Shown piece after piece: positions 1-10,413 of a stretch of 64,000 nt of DNA. Both the position numbers and the translations under genes were made by a program. Within the stretch, counting starts at the first letter, position 1, and every line of letters starts with the position of its first letter. The stretch comes from Xylaria sp. FL1777 (Eukaryota > Ascomycota > Sordariomycetes > Xylariales > Xylariaceae): contig MU400603.1 of the NCBI GenBank assembly GCA_022578965.1, positions 62,001-126,000 of the forward strand, given 5' to 3'. The notes under the pieces were generated by a model, which saw only the letters and a list, made by a program, of their open reading frames with translations, did not search any database and was not told the DNA's origin.

Positions 1-1412
1 CGTCCGACAATGACGCGCAGTTCGAGCCCAAGGGCGATCTTTTGAAATTACCGCTTCCGTGGCCGGATGCCGATTTTGATGTTGGCATGGCCGGTCCTCC
101 CCACGTGTCCCTGAGCTCTCAAGGGAGTAGCGATAGCATCTTCGCCGAGCTCATCAAGGCGTCGACGATTTGGTGACAAGGGTACTCTACTATGTATGGA
201 TTCTAGTACTAACTCCAGTGCAGGTATTCAGTATCCTCCTTGCTTAAATCGCCCGAAACGAGCCTGCAGAAAAGGATACCGGCGATCCTCGCACTCGACG
301 AGAGATTACAGAAGTGGTGGCAAACAGTACAGCCTGATCTGAAACTGACACCGCAAACCGTGAAATTATTATCAACCGCCAATTTCACAAGAGTTCTTCA
401 TCTCAATTCACTGTATCACCAGTCACTTTGTGCTCTTCATGCATCCCTCGTGCCCTTGTTTTGTTGTAGCCCAGGCGATGGCTGGTGTGCAGCGCGGCAG
501 CTCTCTGCTCAAATTGCCTTTGAACATGCCGGCGAAATGTCCTCTTTGATCATGGCTATCCTCGACACCACATCACGAACTAGCGGCGTTCCGATGTTTA
601 CGGGATATACGGCGTATTGTTGCTGTTCAATTCTGATGCCTTTCATGTGGTGCTCGAACCCGGCCATTCGAGAGCGCGTCCATGGGAACATCACTGCGAA
701 CTCTAAATTGTTACAATTAATGACTGTGGATTGGAAATTTGCGTCGATCTTGGTACGGCAACCCCCCGCCTCCCACGCGAAGATGACATGGTAGCTCACA
801 GCCAGTCCCCTAGAACACATATATCCACTACTTGTATAATCTACATAGTAAGCGCGGTGTCGTTCTCGAAGACGAGCCGATTAGAATTTCCCGGGACAAA
901 CTCACCTGCTTCAACGGCGATACGTCTTGTACCCGTCGATCCATCTACGAGTACATCGCCATGTTCCGTACCGAAGGCGGAGGCTACGGTGGCCCCGAGA
1001 ATGGTGATGGCAAGGACCCAGGCGACGTAGGTGTATCAGAGTCTGGGAAAGCCGCTTCGAAAATACCACAAGGTAAGCTAATCTGACTTTGTATTTCTCG
1101 GGCATTCAGTTTATTCCGCGGCGTTATGACCTTGCTAAAAATAGTCTTCAATCCTAATTAGATTCTAATATCGTGCGGAACGAGCCCACTTCAGTCATCG
1201 ATAGCGAACAAGTTGGCCAGCATGCCGTAGAGCAGTCGACGATTGACGGTGGAAACATGATGGAACTCCTGTACCCGTTTGCTCCAGACTTATTCGGCTT
1301 GTCGTTCAATGATGAGATGCCAGAACTTCCATCATTCGACATTCGTGAGTTTGACCTTGGCAGTGCTGATGCCGCCGCACCCTCCGGAAGTCACATAGCT
1401 GGAGGGACATAA
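1..1412 (+). CDS. Fungal-specific transcription factor, C-terminal part (5' truncated by window)
   Basis: The 3' end of a gene entering from the left. Four exons join in frame: <1..172, 224..752, 814..1072 and 1162..1412, with introns of 51, 61 and 89 nt and GT..AG ends. The encoded segment (about 400 residues) has the leucine/tryptophan-rich helical pattern of the fungal_trans middle homology region of Zn2Cys6 regulators, for example LDERLQKWWQTVQPDL and the following LYHQSLCALHASLVPLF. An acidic, Ser/Pro-rich tail follows that could activate transcription. The DNA-binding zinc cluster would lie upstream of the window, so the target genes cannot be inferred. The next gene is on the other strand, so no operon-like relation is implied. 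The family is likely; the acceptor of the second intron is the least certain boundary. Confidence 0.72.
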
Positions 1413-2265
1413 GCGTGCATATAAATGAAGAGCAGTCTGTCGACTGGAGGATTGAACGTGGCATTGATAAAAAGACGTACAAAAGAGGGAGGAAGCGGTA
1501 ACTTAGCAGGGGACCCAACAGCGGCTATATTTACACGACTTAATGCATATCCTACTTGACTGGCTACAATTAGTCCAACGACCAATTGAGCTACCTAGGC
1601 CTGACCCAGATAGCCCGTAACAATATCTATCTGATGCTGCTCCCTACTCGTCCAGGCTGAATCTCGCTACTTGGTACTACGCTTGCGACGATAAAATTTG
1701 CTTCTCTAATGCCTGACGTAACTTGCATTCCAGTGCGTGTTCGGTTTCTAGTGAGTGACATGTATGCACTCTGACTCGAGCTCTTTGGACTCAACGCTAG
1801 TGACGACAAATCATTCTTCCTTCTACTTCCCACCCGAAAAGGTATATGGTACGACGAGAGAAAGGGCCAAATGTAGAATATTTGTGATCTGCTACGAATA
1901 CTGATTTATAAAGCGATGAGCTAGCAAATATCAACAATCCTCAGATCTATCCTATCTAAGTAGGTATTTAGTATGCATACTGGACAGCTTGACACCAATC
2001 GGCGCAGCTCTCAAGCGTCCCAAAGCTAGCAATAATGCAAACCAAACTATGTGGTATAATCCATCTCCATGTACCAATTCATGCAAAAAGTATATTTTTC
2101 TGACCATTATCCACGATTTTGCAGTTCCACAAAATGTCAAGGAGCTTGTGGCGATGCATTCAAAGGTGTCTTTCTAATCCCTCCGGTCTTGAATACGCCG
2201 TATCTAGATGAAGAAGATCTATTATGGCAATAGCCGATATGCCACGAGTCTCCAGTCCCCGCAAG
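1413..2265. other. Intergenic, convergent 3' ends
   Basis: This stretch separates the 3' end of the regulator (+) from the 3' end of the DNA methyltransferase (-). I see only short, uninformative open frames here, and no RNA gene or repeat of note. Confidence 0.6.
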
Positions 2266-5200
2266 TTACTCTCGGAAAAAATCATCAGGTTCGAGGTTGT
2301 GTCGACGTTTTTTGGTAATGAGCCCAGCATACCCTAGGCGATGTCGTTTGCGATGCAACTCTCTATCATATGGCTCGGCAGATTCGCTAGTAGCCGGAGT
2401 ATATGCACCTACTGAGCGTGGATTAGATGTCGTTAGGGCTTCTTCGGAGCTGTCTATGGACGTCACATCTGAGCCTGTGGTCTGGTGCTGCATGTTCGCA
2501 CTCACGTCCTCGTCGAGGAGAGTTCCTAACCACGCCTCTCTGACTGCCAAGCCCAGAACTAGTGCGACGTGCCTTGACACACTGTTACCAATGATCTTGT
2601 ATTGATCTGCACGAGTTCCAACGATTACTTCATGGTCCGGAAAACCTTGGGCGCGACGGGCTTCCAAAATTGTCATCGGTCGGTTTTGTTCCCAATGATT
2701 GATTTGGCCAATTCGTGCATCGGTCGGTAGGCACTTGGTAGGTATAGTGCCAACAAGCCCGTTTGGATCAACTCTTCCCCATCCCTTGGAAAAAGGCTGA
2801 GCCCTTTCCTTGTCCTCCTTTGGAAATAGGAGACGTTCGGTTTCTGTCATAACAGGTGGCAATCCTGGAGCTCCCCGCGATGACTTAACAAAATTCATCC
2901 CATAAGGATGTGTTGGTATACTTTGGAGCTGCTTCCGAACGGTTGGAGTATAGCCAATTGCAAGCCGATGATCGGGATATCCAACACTATAATCCCCCTT
3001 GCCGTCCTGAATATTTGGTAGGTCGCCGACAGCATCTTTCATACAAACGAACTTAAACGGAGTAGGGATTATTTTTCGGCTATCGAATGGCCGACCGCAG
3101 GACATTTCCCCAAGCCTGAGGAGCGGTGTGTTTGGAGGGTGAGAATGCGATGCTTTTGGAGCTTTCAGCGCGCGAAGACCCGGGGCTGTATAAGTAAGAA
3201 ATACTCTGCTCCGCTTTTGTGCAGACCCAAAGGACCATGCATCTAAGAAAAGGACCTGCACTTGGTAGCCTAATCCAACTAGGGCGCATACAAGCTGAGA
3301 AAATACACAGGAATGTCGGAATTCCCTGCTATTGACCATACTTGGAACATTCTCTAGTACACCATAAAGTGGACGGAAGAGCTCGACGGAGGATGCGTAT
3401 GAGGCAACAAATGATTGATCTATTCGAATTCCGAAGTCAGTTATTGTCTTGAACAAATAAAATCTGGATACGTACTCTTTCGCTGATGGCTTGTCGTTTT
3501 GTCGATCGTTAGCCTGGAGAACCCGGGACACGGCGACCCACCAGATATGTATTGCACATCTCCGGGCACGGGCACATTTTCGTTGCCATCCAAGGCGTGA
3601 GCAAGCAAGTCATCAATAGAACCTAAAAACGGTGTACACCGGCCAGGCTCTGTGTTCGCCATATATGTGTGAATCGCTCCCTTCCATAGGTCATTAGACC
3701 ACAGCATTTCGACAGCATCTCCCTCCTCAATCCCTCGACCAAAATTACCACCTCCACAGAAGAGATCTAGACCTCGAAGCTTTGGTTTGTTGTCGTGCAT
3801 GGGGTTGAAGCCTTGGCGAAATAACTCTGCATGTGTACTCAAGGGGCGGTATTTAATAACACCTTCAACCTCTATCTCCTCATGCGTAACGAAGAATGCA
3901 TCGCCAGTCCCGTTACGATTATAAGGCGGCGGCACCTCATCATCTACGTGAAATGCCCTCACGATACAGCGTCGGTCAATTCTCTTAGTGGCCATTTCAA
4001 CCAAATGTTGCGAGTAGACGAGTTCGTTTGGAGGAGCTAAGCGAGCGGCCTTATCAACATCTCTCCTTCGCCATAGCCGTCGCATTCGAGCGTGCTGCGA
4101 TTTTTTGTTCTCGAGAAAGCCTTCTATAATAAATGTCTCTAGATGCAGTCTTTTCGTGTTTACCAACACGGTATCGCCGACCCTATATTGATTTGAGTGG
4201 TCTAGCTCTTGCGACCCAATTTCATTGCCACAGATAAAATGCTCCTGACGGAGTGAAACCCATCGACATTCGCTTGCAACATAAGTCTGGCGCACAAAGA
4301 ACTCTGCAGAGGTTGAAGGGGTACCAAACCACTCCACTTCATGAGTAGAGATAATTTCACATCCCCGGACCTCCCCTATATGACGGTCATGACACGTGCA
4401 GTTATCTGAGAGAAACAGTTCGTTCGCCCACGGATATTTCATAACCGAGCAAGGAGTGTCGATCGGTTGATATAACCACAGCACATCGAACGATCGTTCG
4501 CCATGGGGTCTTATGTGGACTTTTTGGACAAGGCCGAACCAATGATCCTCTCCGTGGTAATGATTAGATGGCTCACGCTTCCACCGTGTATCCGTAGTAG
4601 CCTTGTTGTCGGGCAGCGTAGAAATAACATCGCCAGGTTGAATCATTTCGATAAAGGCTATCCGATCTCTAGAACTTTGTACTGGGCCCCGAGAGCTACG
4701 CGGTTGAGTGAACATGGATTGAGACTGTCTAATAAACTCGGCCTTCTTGGCCTCGACAGACATACAAGCCTCCTTCAGTTCCAGGAGCTCGCCAAAAGCC
4801 ATATGAGAGAATAATTCATAAACGTAAGGTGTAACAACGGTTTTTAATGTAGTGCCTTCTCTAAGAGCCGAAGGAACGTTTGGGGCCAAGTTCTGTTGGT
4901 AGTAATTAAGAGTTTTCACCTCTCGCCAGACGTGGTGCCAAGATGGGATTTCCCGGTCGAGGCCATTCGCCTGTTCGAAGATGTAATCAATGTTCGCGAT
5001 AAGAGCCCCTCGAAAGTCTGTGGTGCGGTTGGCAGCGTGCCACTTTGCAAACGCCGTCGAAGATCCATGTGTGAACATCGTCCACATGCTAAATCGAGAT
5101 TTGAAATCGTCAAGAACGGCATGTCGACCATGATCGCGGCAATGCTCACAATAGTCGATAACATGTTTAGTAAGGTTTGCGACCCACAAGAAAGGTTGAT

Positions 5201-5732
5201 GGAATCTTCGATATTCGGGCGCAGGCGACCCCAACTTATAGTAAACTTTCTTGTTTATACTTGGATTGAGCTTAGACATAATCCAAATCTGGTCGCCCAC
5301 AGAATTGTTAGATTCGCCATAATTACCTACCGGTAGTTTGAGAAACGGGATCTTGCGGAGGTAGAACTTCTTATCCCCATGTTGAAGGACGCCGTCAAAA
5401 TACATGCATTTGATGGTTCTGAATAAGAGATGCTGAAGGGGTCGGAGCTCGTTGGGGAAATTACCATTGTCAATATATATTGAAAAATGGTTCAAATCGA
5501 ACTCGATATAGTCTTTGTTCCTTTCCTGAGCTTCCAGTGAATTGAGAAGGGTAGCAACGGCATGCCTTTCACTCCTCTCTGGAGCCGGTGAGACGAATCC
5601 TTCATAATGAGAGGCAGGTTGGGTCAAAGTTGAGAATGGCAATGCGACAACCACATTGCTCTGTTTGGACAGGTCATTCTCTTCCGCCTCCGACGCAACT
5701 TGAATCTGAGGATTAATTTCGTCGGAAGCCAT
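2266..5732 (-). CDS. dim-2: DIM-2-type cytosine-5 DNA methyltransferase
   Basis: Transfers methyl groups from S-adenosylmethionine to cytosine in nuclear DNA. In Neurospora the DIM-2 family acts on RIP-mutated repeats, recruited by HP1. Two exons, 5732..3476 and 3419..2266, with a 56-nt intron; splicing restores the conserved QRKNQS stretch and gives 1,136 residues. Visible parts: a BAH-like region at about 365-500; motif I (GLDLFCGGG) at 654; motif IV PCPGFS with catalytic Cys735; motif VI ENV at about 775; the QKRSRVFL, RRAQGFPD and GNSVSRH (about 1030) C-terminal motifs; and a basic tail with KKRR. All core catalytic motifs look intact. The protein is shorter than the roughly 1,450-residue Neurospora enzyme, with a reduced N-terminus. 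PQIQV near residue 8 resembles a PxVxL HP1-binding motif (inference). The PCPGFS context and BAH region exclude RID. The start is the first ATG of the long frame. Confidence 0.92.
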
Positions 5733-6520
5733 CGTCGGAAACGCCTCTCAAGTAGAATACAGACTTTCTTGGTGCTGAGCAGCGAACAGAATCCAAGCAG
5801 GGTCTTGTTACAAAGCGTTATAACCTAGCCCAGGCAACTTGTCCAGAAATGGGATTTGTTCTCATGAGTCAAGGTGAGGATGTTTCTTAGAAGTTCAAAA
5901 TGGCCAAGACACCCTAGTGCGGCTGGGGAATGATATAGTTCCTAGCGGTTGCCAAGGCAGGTTCCTGTTCATGTAAAGATACCAAGATATTCATTCGGCC
6001 ATACTGGCTGCGCTGTTCCGAGGTTCCGGGAATGACAGGAGTCCAAGCCCGCACAACCATGTGCAAAGCAATCTAGCCTACTTGGACGGCGTGAATATAC
6101 GGGGTACAGTGCCTATGGTAGGTGGTGGCTGGAATCGAACTGCTCTAAAAGAAAAACCATGCTGCGTTTGTCTGGATGCCAATTCCGACATACGCACGTA
6201 TGCAGACACCTGTAGATCGATATTGCTAGATCTTATTAGGATAGGTAGGCAGAATACCGGTGAGCTGCTGTAGTCCTCACCAAGGAGGCAGCAGAAAAAA
6301 AAATTTTGTAAATACCATCTAAGCTAGCAAAAGGCGAACAGAAGGCAGTAGATCCTGGACAGATTGGGGAGAGGCGTTGAAGCATTGGCCAATCAAATGG
6401 TGTCAGTTTCGCGTCAGTGGGGAACAACTGCAAACGGCTAGACTCTACCTAACCCGATATAGTAAGTATTTCGACTTTGAGAGAACCTTGGAAGCAAGCG
6501 TGAATATTGATGTTGTATGT

Positions 6521-6538
6521 TAGGTAGGTAGGTAGGTA
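6521..6538. repeat. (TAGG)n microsatellite
   Basis: Four and a half copies of TAGG. The same tetramer, or its complement ACCT, recurs in shorter form across the window. Confidence 0.9.
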
Positions 6539-6540
6539 TG

Positions 6541-6610
6541 TAGGAGAGATGCAGTGAGATGCAGAGAGATGGAGAGAGATGCAGAGAGATGCAGAGAGAT
6601 GCAGAGATAT
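6541..6610. repeat. 10-bp tandem repeat, seven units
   Basis: Seven consecutive units of GCAGAGAGAT with one or two substitutions in some units; the outermost units are the most diverged. It makes repetitive open frames on the minus strand that I do not regard as coding. Confidence 0.9.
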
Positions 6611-6912
6611 AATTGGCATGCAGGCACCATGAGGGGCTAGTCTTGTATACTGTCCTTTGCACCTTCCCACACCATCTCAGCTTTAGTACTTGACAATTGA
6701 AGGACGTATCTTACCTCCGACCTTACCCTTGTACACAAGTCCCCGGCCAAAATCGGTCTGATACTTACTTCTCCCGTCAATGTATTGCTACTTGAATCAG
6801 AAGTTATGCATAGAAATACACCATTGAAAAAGGTTCAGTCCCTTGGTCGAATTTCCGGTGCGGTCTGGTATGTATGTAACTCACTCGGAAATAACCTCCT
6901 GTATGATCTGTG

Positions 6913-6946
6913 TAAGTATTAAGTACTTGTTAAGTACTTAAGTATT
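6913..6946. repeat. AT-rich inverted repeat
   Basis: AAGTATTAAGTACTT is followed after a very short spacer by AAGTACTTAAGTATT, giving a near-palindrome able to form a hairpin or cruciform. Confidence 0.75.
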
Positions 6947-7675
6947 CGGTGACGGGTTTACTCAGAGGTAGATAAATATCGTAAATGTTGCATTGTCGCA
7001 TTGGAAGTTTCGTCTGTCCCAACCTCATCATCATGGGAATTGATAAATTACCTAGGTATTTAGATAGCTCTCGCCTGTCTCGAATTCATAGAGTAGTGGT
7101 CGCCCAGTAGGTAGGCTAGCTGCTAGACTGCATGTCTAACATGTATAGGTATCTACCTGGTTGACTTCGAGACTAACATTATATATAAGTACCTAGATAT
7201 AGAATAATATGTAGTCATTATATTAAAGTAGATTCAACACCTGGTATCTGCTTCCATCACCCAAATTCAAGGGGCCTATCAGGTACCCACCTACATAAAC
7301 CCATGGCGCAAGACCCCTCCTACTTACATGTATAGCACAACAAGTACCAACGCCTTTACGAGCAACAATAAAAAATGAACCGAAATACTATATCCAATGC
7401 TGGACGCAACCTCATCCAAAGTCTCTGCTTCCGTACGAACCTTTACAACGACTCATGAGTATGTAACGTGCTCGATGGGCAACAAAGTGCTTTTAACCGT
7501 CGCAGTTTCTCTACCTAGGTAGTTGAATGATGAGAGGCCAATAGGCAACTAGTAACTCTAGAAATGAATCTTTGACGCCTGAGAAGAAAGCACGGTTGCT
7601 TCAATGTGATAAATATTACATTTTAGTCAGTCAGTCTGAACACGAATTATAAGATGTTACTTAAGTACGGGTATA

Positions 7676-10195
7676 TCAATCCACAACGCCCGCCGGCAGC
7701 ACAGCAATGTAATCCAAAGGCGCCGTCTCGCGGCCATTAGGCAACGTATCAATGCGCACGACATCGCCCTTGTTGATGCGGACGTCCCTGAACGTCACGC
7801 GCGTGGCCGAGTGGCCGTCAATGCCGCGCGTAAGGGTATACCCCAGCTTATGCTCCAGGTCGCCGACCCAAGACCCCAGGCTCCTGCCGTTGAGAAACGC
7901 CTCGTACCGCGCCTGGCCCTCGTACAAGTCGTAGTACGCGACCGCGAGATCGTACGTGCCGGCCGGGTAGTCCAGCGTCGTCTGCGCGGACGCGGCCGTC
8001 GAGTTGTCCGTCGTCTGTATGATCTGCAGGCCCGAGGCGGCCTCGAAGGGGTTCACGCCCGTCACGCGGTAGCGGTGCAGCGTCATGGTCTCTGCCTCGA
8101 TGCGCCAGGGATGATGTCCCACGCGCCCGCCGGCGTCGGCGATGCCCGATATGTTGTGGTAGAACTGCGCGATCGAGTCCCGCCAGACGATAGCATGGCC
8201 CGCTTGGTACTCCAGTCGGAACAGCATCTCCTCGAACCGCTGCTCGTCGATCTGTCCCTTGAGACTTGCCCATCTCTTCGGGAACGAAGCCGCCGTCTCG
8301 GCCCCGGCGTAGTGCGCGTCGTAGAAATGCTGAATCACTGTCTTGCCGCTCTTGAGGACGTGCGTGTAGGGCACGTGGTGGAACCACAGCAATAGGTCGT
8401 CGGGCGTCGTCTCTACGCTTTCGAACTTGGCCGCTACTTCGCTCGGGTACTGGCCTGCGAACCCCGTCCCGTTCCACACTGTCCTGTCCATGCCAATGCC
8501 GTTTCTGTCTGCTCTCGTCCACTGGCCCCAGGGGTTATTGTCCATTGACTGCGGATTCGGCCCGTAGTGGTTGTACGTGATGTCCGTCAACGTCTGGACT
8601 CCTAGGTTTCCCGTGTAGTTCTCGTACGCCGGCCATGACTGCATCGACATATCGGTGATGGTGTCAATTACCTTCTGGTCAAGCCCATACGTAAGACGAG
8701 TCCAGTCTTGTAGAATTGCCACCTCGTCTGCATTCGGGTCCCACGCTATCCGCCCATACGCATATAAATTCGACATTGCCAAATGTGTGCCAAGCCAGGT
8801 TGTGTTCTGTCCTACGTTGACGACGGCCGCGTAACCCGAGAGTGTCTTGTTAAACCGCTTCCCAGATAAGATGTCCTCGCCTATCACGGACTTCTCCCCG
8901 TCGACGCGTAGGTCGAAATCTAGAATCGTCTTCCACAGCGGAGCGAGATAGACGAGATGGCACTGCTGCCCCAGGTATTCCTGCGTAATCTGCAGCTCAA
9001 TAGCCGAGGCCGTCTGCTGCAGGTGCGCGAAGAGGGGCGAGGCGGGCTCGCGGACCTGGAAATCGATCGGACCGTACTTTACCTGCACGACAATGTTGTC
9101 GTCGAACTTGCCGTCGAGGTCACGGAAGAAGTCCACGGCGGCGTTGGCGCGATCATCTTTCCAGTTCGCTTCCCTAAGGTTCTGGCTATCGTACACGAAG
9201 GCGCGGAACATGACGATGCCGTCGCCGTGGGGGCGTAGAGCCCTTGCAAAGAGGTTGGCGCCGTCAGCGAGCGTACGGTTGTACGTCAGGGGACCCGGCT
9301 GCCCTTCGCTGTTCGCCTTCACCAGATAGCCTGCCATATCGGGAACATACGAGTAGAGCTTGTCCGTCTGGCTCTTCCACCACGCGACTACGGACTTATC
9401 GAGCGGGTCGAAGGTCGGCAATCCGCCGAAGCTCTGCGGCGACGCAAAGTTGAGCGAGATGCCCACTCGCACGCCCCACGGCCGCATGGCGTCCGCGATC
9501 TGGCCTAGCCCGGCCATGTTCTTGTCACTTAGGAGGATCGGGTTTGCGTTAACGTTGTTCACGACGATGCCGTTGACGCGGATCGAGGCGAGTAGACGTG
9601 CGTACTCGGCGACGCGCGTCGTATTCGCGACGATCGTGTTGCCCTTGAAGAAGATGGATAGACCCGCGTATCCGCGCTCGATCGTGCCGTCCATATTATC
9701 CCATTGATTGACCCAGCGAATGGAAGCACTCGGATTTGTGGCGTAGGCGACCTCGGTGAAGTTGCCCTGTGCAAGCATGGAGAGATATTCAAAGGCCCCG
9801 TATAGAGCGCCTCGTTCATTCTGTCCTAGGATCTGGACCGTCTTGCCTCTGGTGTTGAGCCAGAAGCCATCTTTCTCAAGCTCCGGGGCATCGGTCTTCC
9901 CACCAGTTGCGGCGAAGGCGTCAACCGTCCCCACCACGATTGATAAACTCCCATTACTCTTATGGGCGACATCGAGATCTCTCCCTAGTATCCCTTTAAT
10001 GCCTTTACGAAGTTCCTGGCCAGCAACGTAGACGGGACTCGCCACGGTGCTATTAAGACATACTATACTGGATGGAATCGCATCTTGCCGGATGATGTTG
10101 TCCGGTAGCCGGGCATATCGCAGCCAGGCATTCAGACCATCCTCCGCAACCGCCAGGCCGAAACCGAGCAAAGTCAGAAACCAAATCCCACGCAT
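7676..10195 (-). CDS. aguA: Secreted GH67 alpha-glucuronidase
   Basis: Removes (4-O-methyl)glucuronic acid from the ends of glucuronoxylo-oligosaccharides during hemicellulose breakdown outside the cell. Single exon, 839 residues, the usual length for fungal GH67. The N-terminus MRGIWFLTLLGFGLAVA is a signal peptide. The family signature WVNQWDNMDGTIERGYAG begins near residue 161. By comparison with the family, the expected acid catalyst is Glu297 (context KANSEGQPG), and the general-base pair is Asp378 (GPIDFQ) and Glu406 (TQEYLG); all are present. Several N-x-S/T sites fit a secreted glycoprotein. No xylanase or other xylanolytic gene lies nearby, so this is not a cluster. The promoter has XlnR-type and CreA-type sites (listed separately), consistent with xylose induction and glucose repression. 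The family is certain on sequence; the regulation is inferred. Confidence 0.95.
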   Translation of the reverse strand: MRGIWFLTLLGFGLAVAEDGLNAWLRYARLPDNIIRQDAIPSSIVCLNSTVASPVYVAGQELRKGIKGILGRDLDVAHKSNGSLSIVVGTVDAFAATGGKTDAPELEKDGFWLNTRGKTVQILGQNERGALYGAFEYLSMLAQGNFTEVAYATNPSASIRWVNQWDNMDGTIERGYAGLSIFFKGNTIVANTTRVAEYARLLASIRVNGIVVNNVNANPILLSDKNMAGLGQIADAMRPWGVRVGISLNFASPQSFGGLPTFDPLDKSVVAWWKSQTDKLYSYVPDMAGYLVKANSEGQPGPLTYNRTLADGANLFARALRPHGDGIVMFRAFVYDSQNLREANWKDDRANAAVDFFRDLDGKFDDNIVVQVKYGPIDFQVREPASPLFAHLQQTASAIELQITQEYLGQQCHLVYLAPLWKTILDFDLRVDGEKSVIGEDILSGKRFNKTLSGYAAVVNVGQNTTWLGTHLAMSNLYAYGRIAWDPNADEVAILQDWTRLTYGLDQKVIDTITDMSMQSWPAYENYTGNLGVQTLTDITYNHYGPNPQSMDNNPWGQWTRADRNGIGMDRTVWNGTGFAGQYPSEVAAKFESVETTPDDLLLWFHHVPYTHVLKSGKTVIQHFYDAHYAGAETAASFPKRWASLKGQIDEQRFEEMLFRLEYQAGHAIVWRDSIAQFYHNISGIADAGGRVGHHPWRIEAETMTLHRYRVTGVNPFEAASGLQIIQTTDNSTAASAQTTLDYPAGTYDLAVAYYDLYEGQARYEAFLNGRSLGSWVGDLEHKLGYTLTRGIDGHSATRVTFRDVRINKGDVVRIDTLPNGRETAPLDYIAVLPAGVVD

Positions 10196-10295
10196 CTTTA
10201 CTCCTCAGCAGCAGTAGCAGCAGCAGGAAGGGTGCAGAGTCTCTAACCCTAGAGGGCAGAGAGGCGAGAAGCTTGATTGTTTATACATCTTCGTT

Positions 10296-10301
10296 CCCCG
10301 C
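10296..10301 (-). promoter_or_regulatory. Candidate CreA site (GCGGGG)
   Basis: Matches the SYGGRG consensus of the carbon catabolite repressor CreA/CRE1, about 100 bp upstream of the alpha-glucuronidase start. The consensus is short, so chance matches are common; a second match lies at 10496-10501 (GTGGGG). Confidence 0.35.
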
Positions 10302-10382
10302 ATCCCCGACTGCATGTGTTCATATTATCAGTCCAGTCTAGGCCTTCCCAAGGGTTGGTTTCTGAGCGGACCGTGTTATTTA

Positions 10383-10413
10383 GGCTAATATTTAAACAAT
10401 GGGTCAATTAGCC
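10383..10413. promoter_or_regulatory. Inverted pair of XlnR/Xyr1-type GGCTAA sites
   Basis: GGCTAAT at 10383-10389 and its exact complement ATTAGCC at 10407-10413 form an inverted repeat with a 17-bp spacer, about 190-220 bp upstream of the alpha-glucuronidase start codon. GGCTAA is the core binding site of the xylanolytic activators XlnR/Xyr1, and an inverted arrangement is known from the Trichoderma xyn1 promoter. Placement in front of a xylan-degrading gene makes function likely, but binding is not shown. Confidence 0.7.

Larger units (their letters stand above)
5733..7675. other. Intergenic, repeat-bearing
   Basis: This holds the 5' region of the methyltransferase gene and the 3' flank of the alpha-glucuronidase gene. 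It contains a TAGG microsatellite, a 10-bp tandem repeat and an AAGTACTT inverted repeat (listed separately), plus scattered CCTAGGTA-type words. I find no supported gene. Confidence 0.6.

Noticed and set aside
2266..5732. RID (RIP-defective) methyltransferase identity
   Set aside because: The catalytic context SPCPGFS, the BAH-like region and the QRKNQS junction fit DIM-2, not RID.
6105..6160. tRNA-like string GGAATCGAACTGC
   Set aside because: The T-stem does not pair and no acceptor or anticodon arms can be drawn around it.
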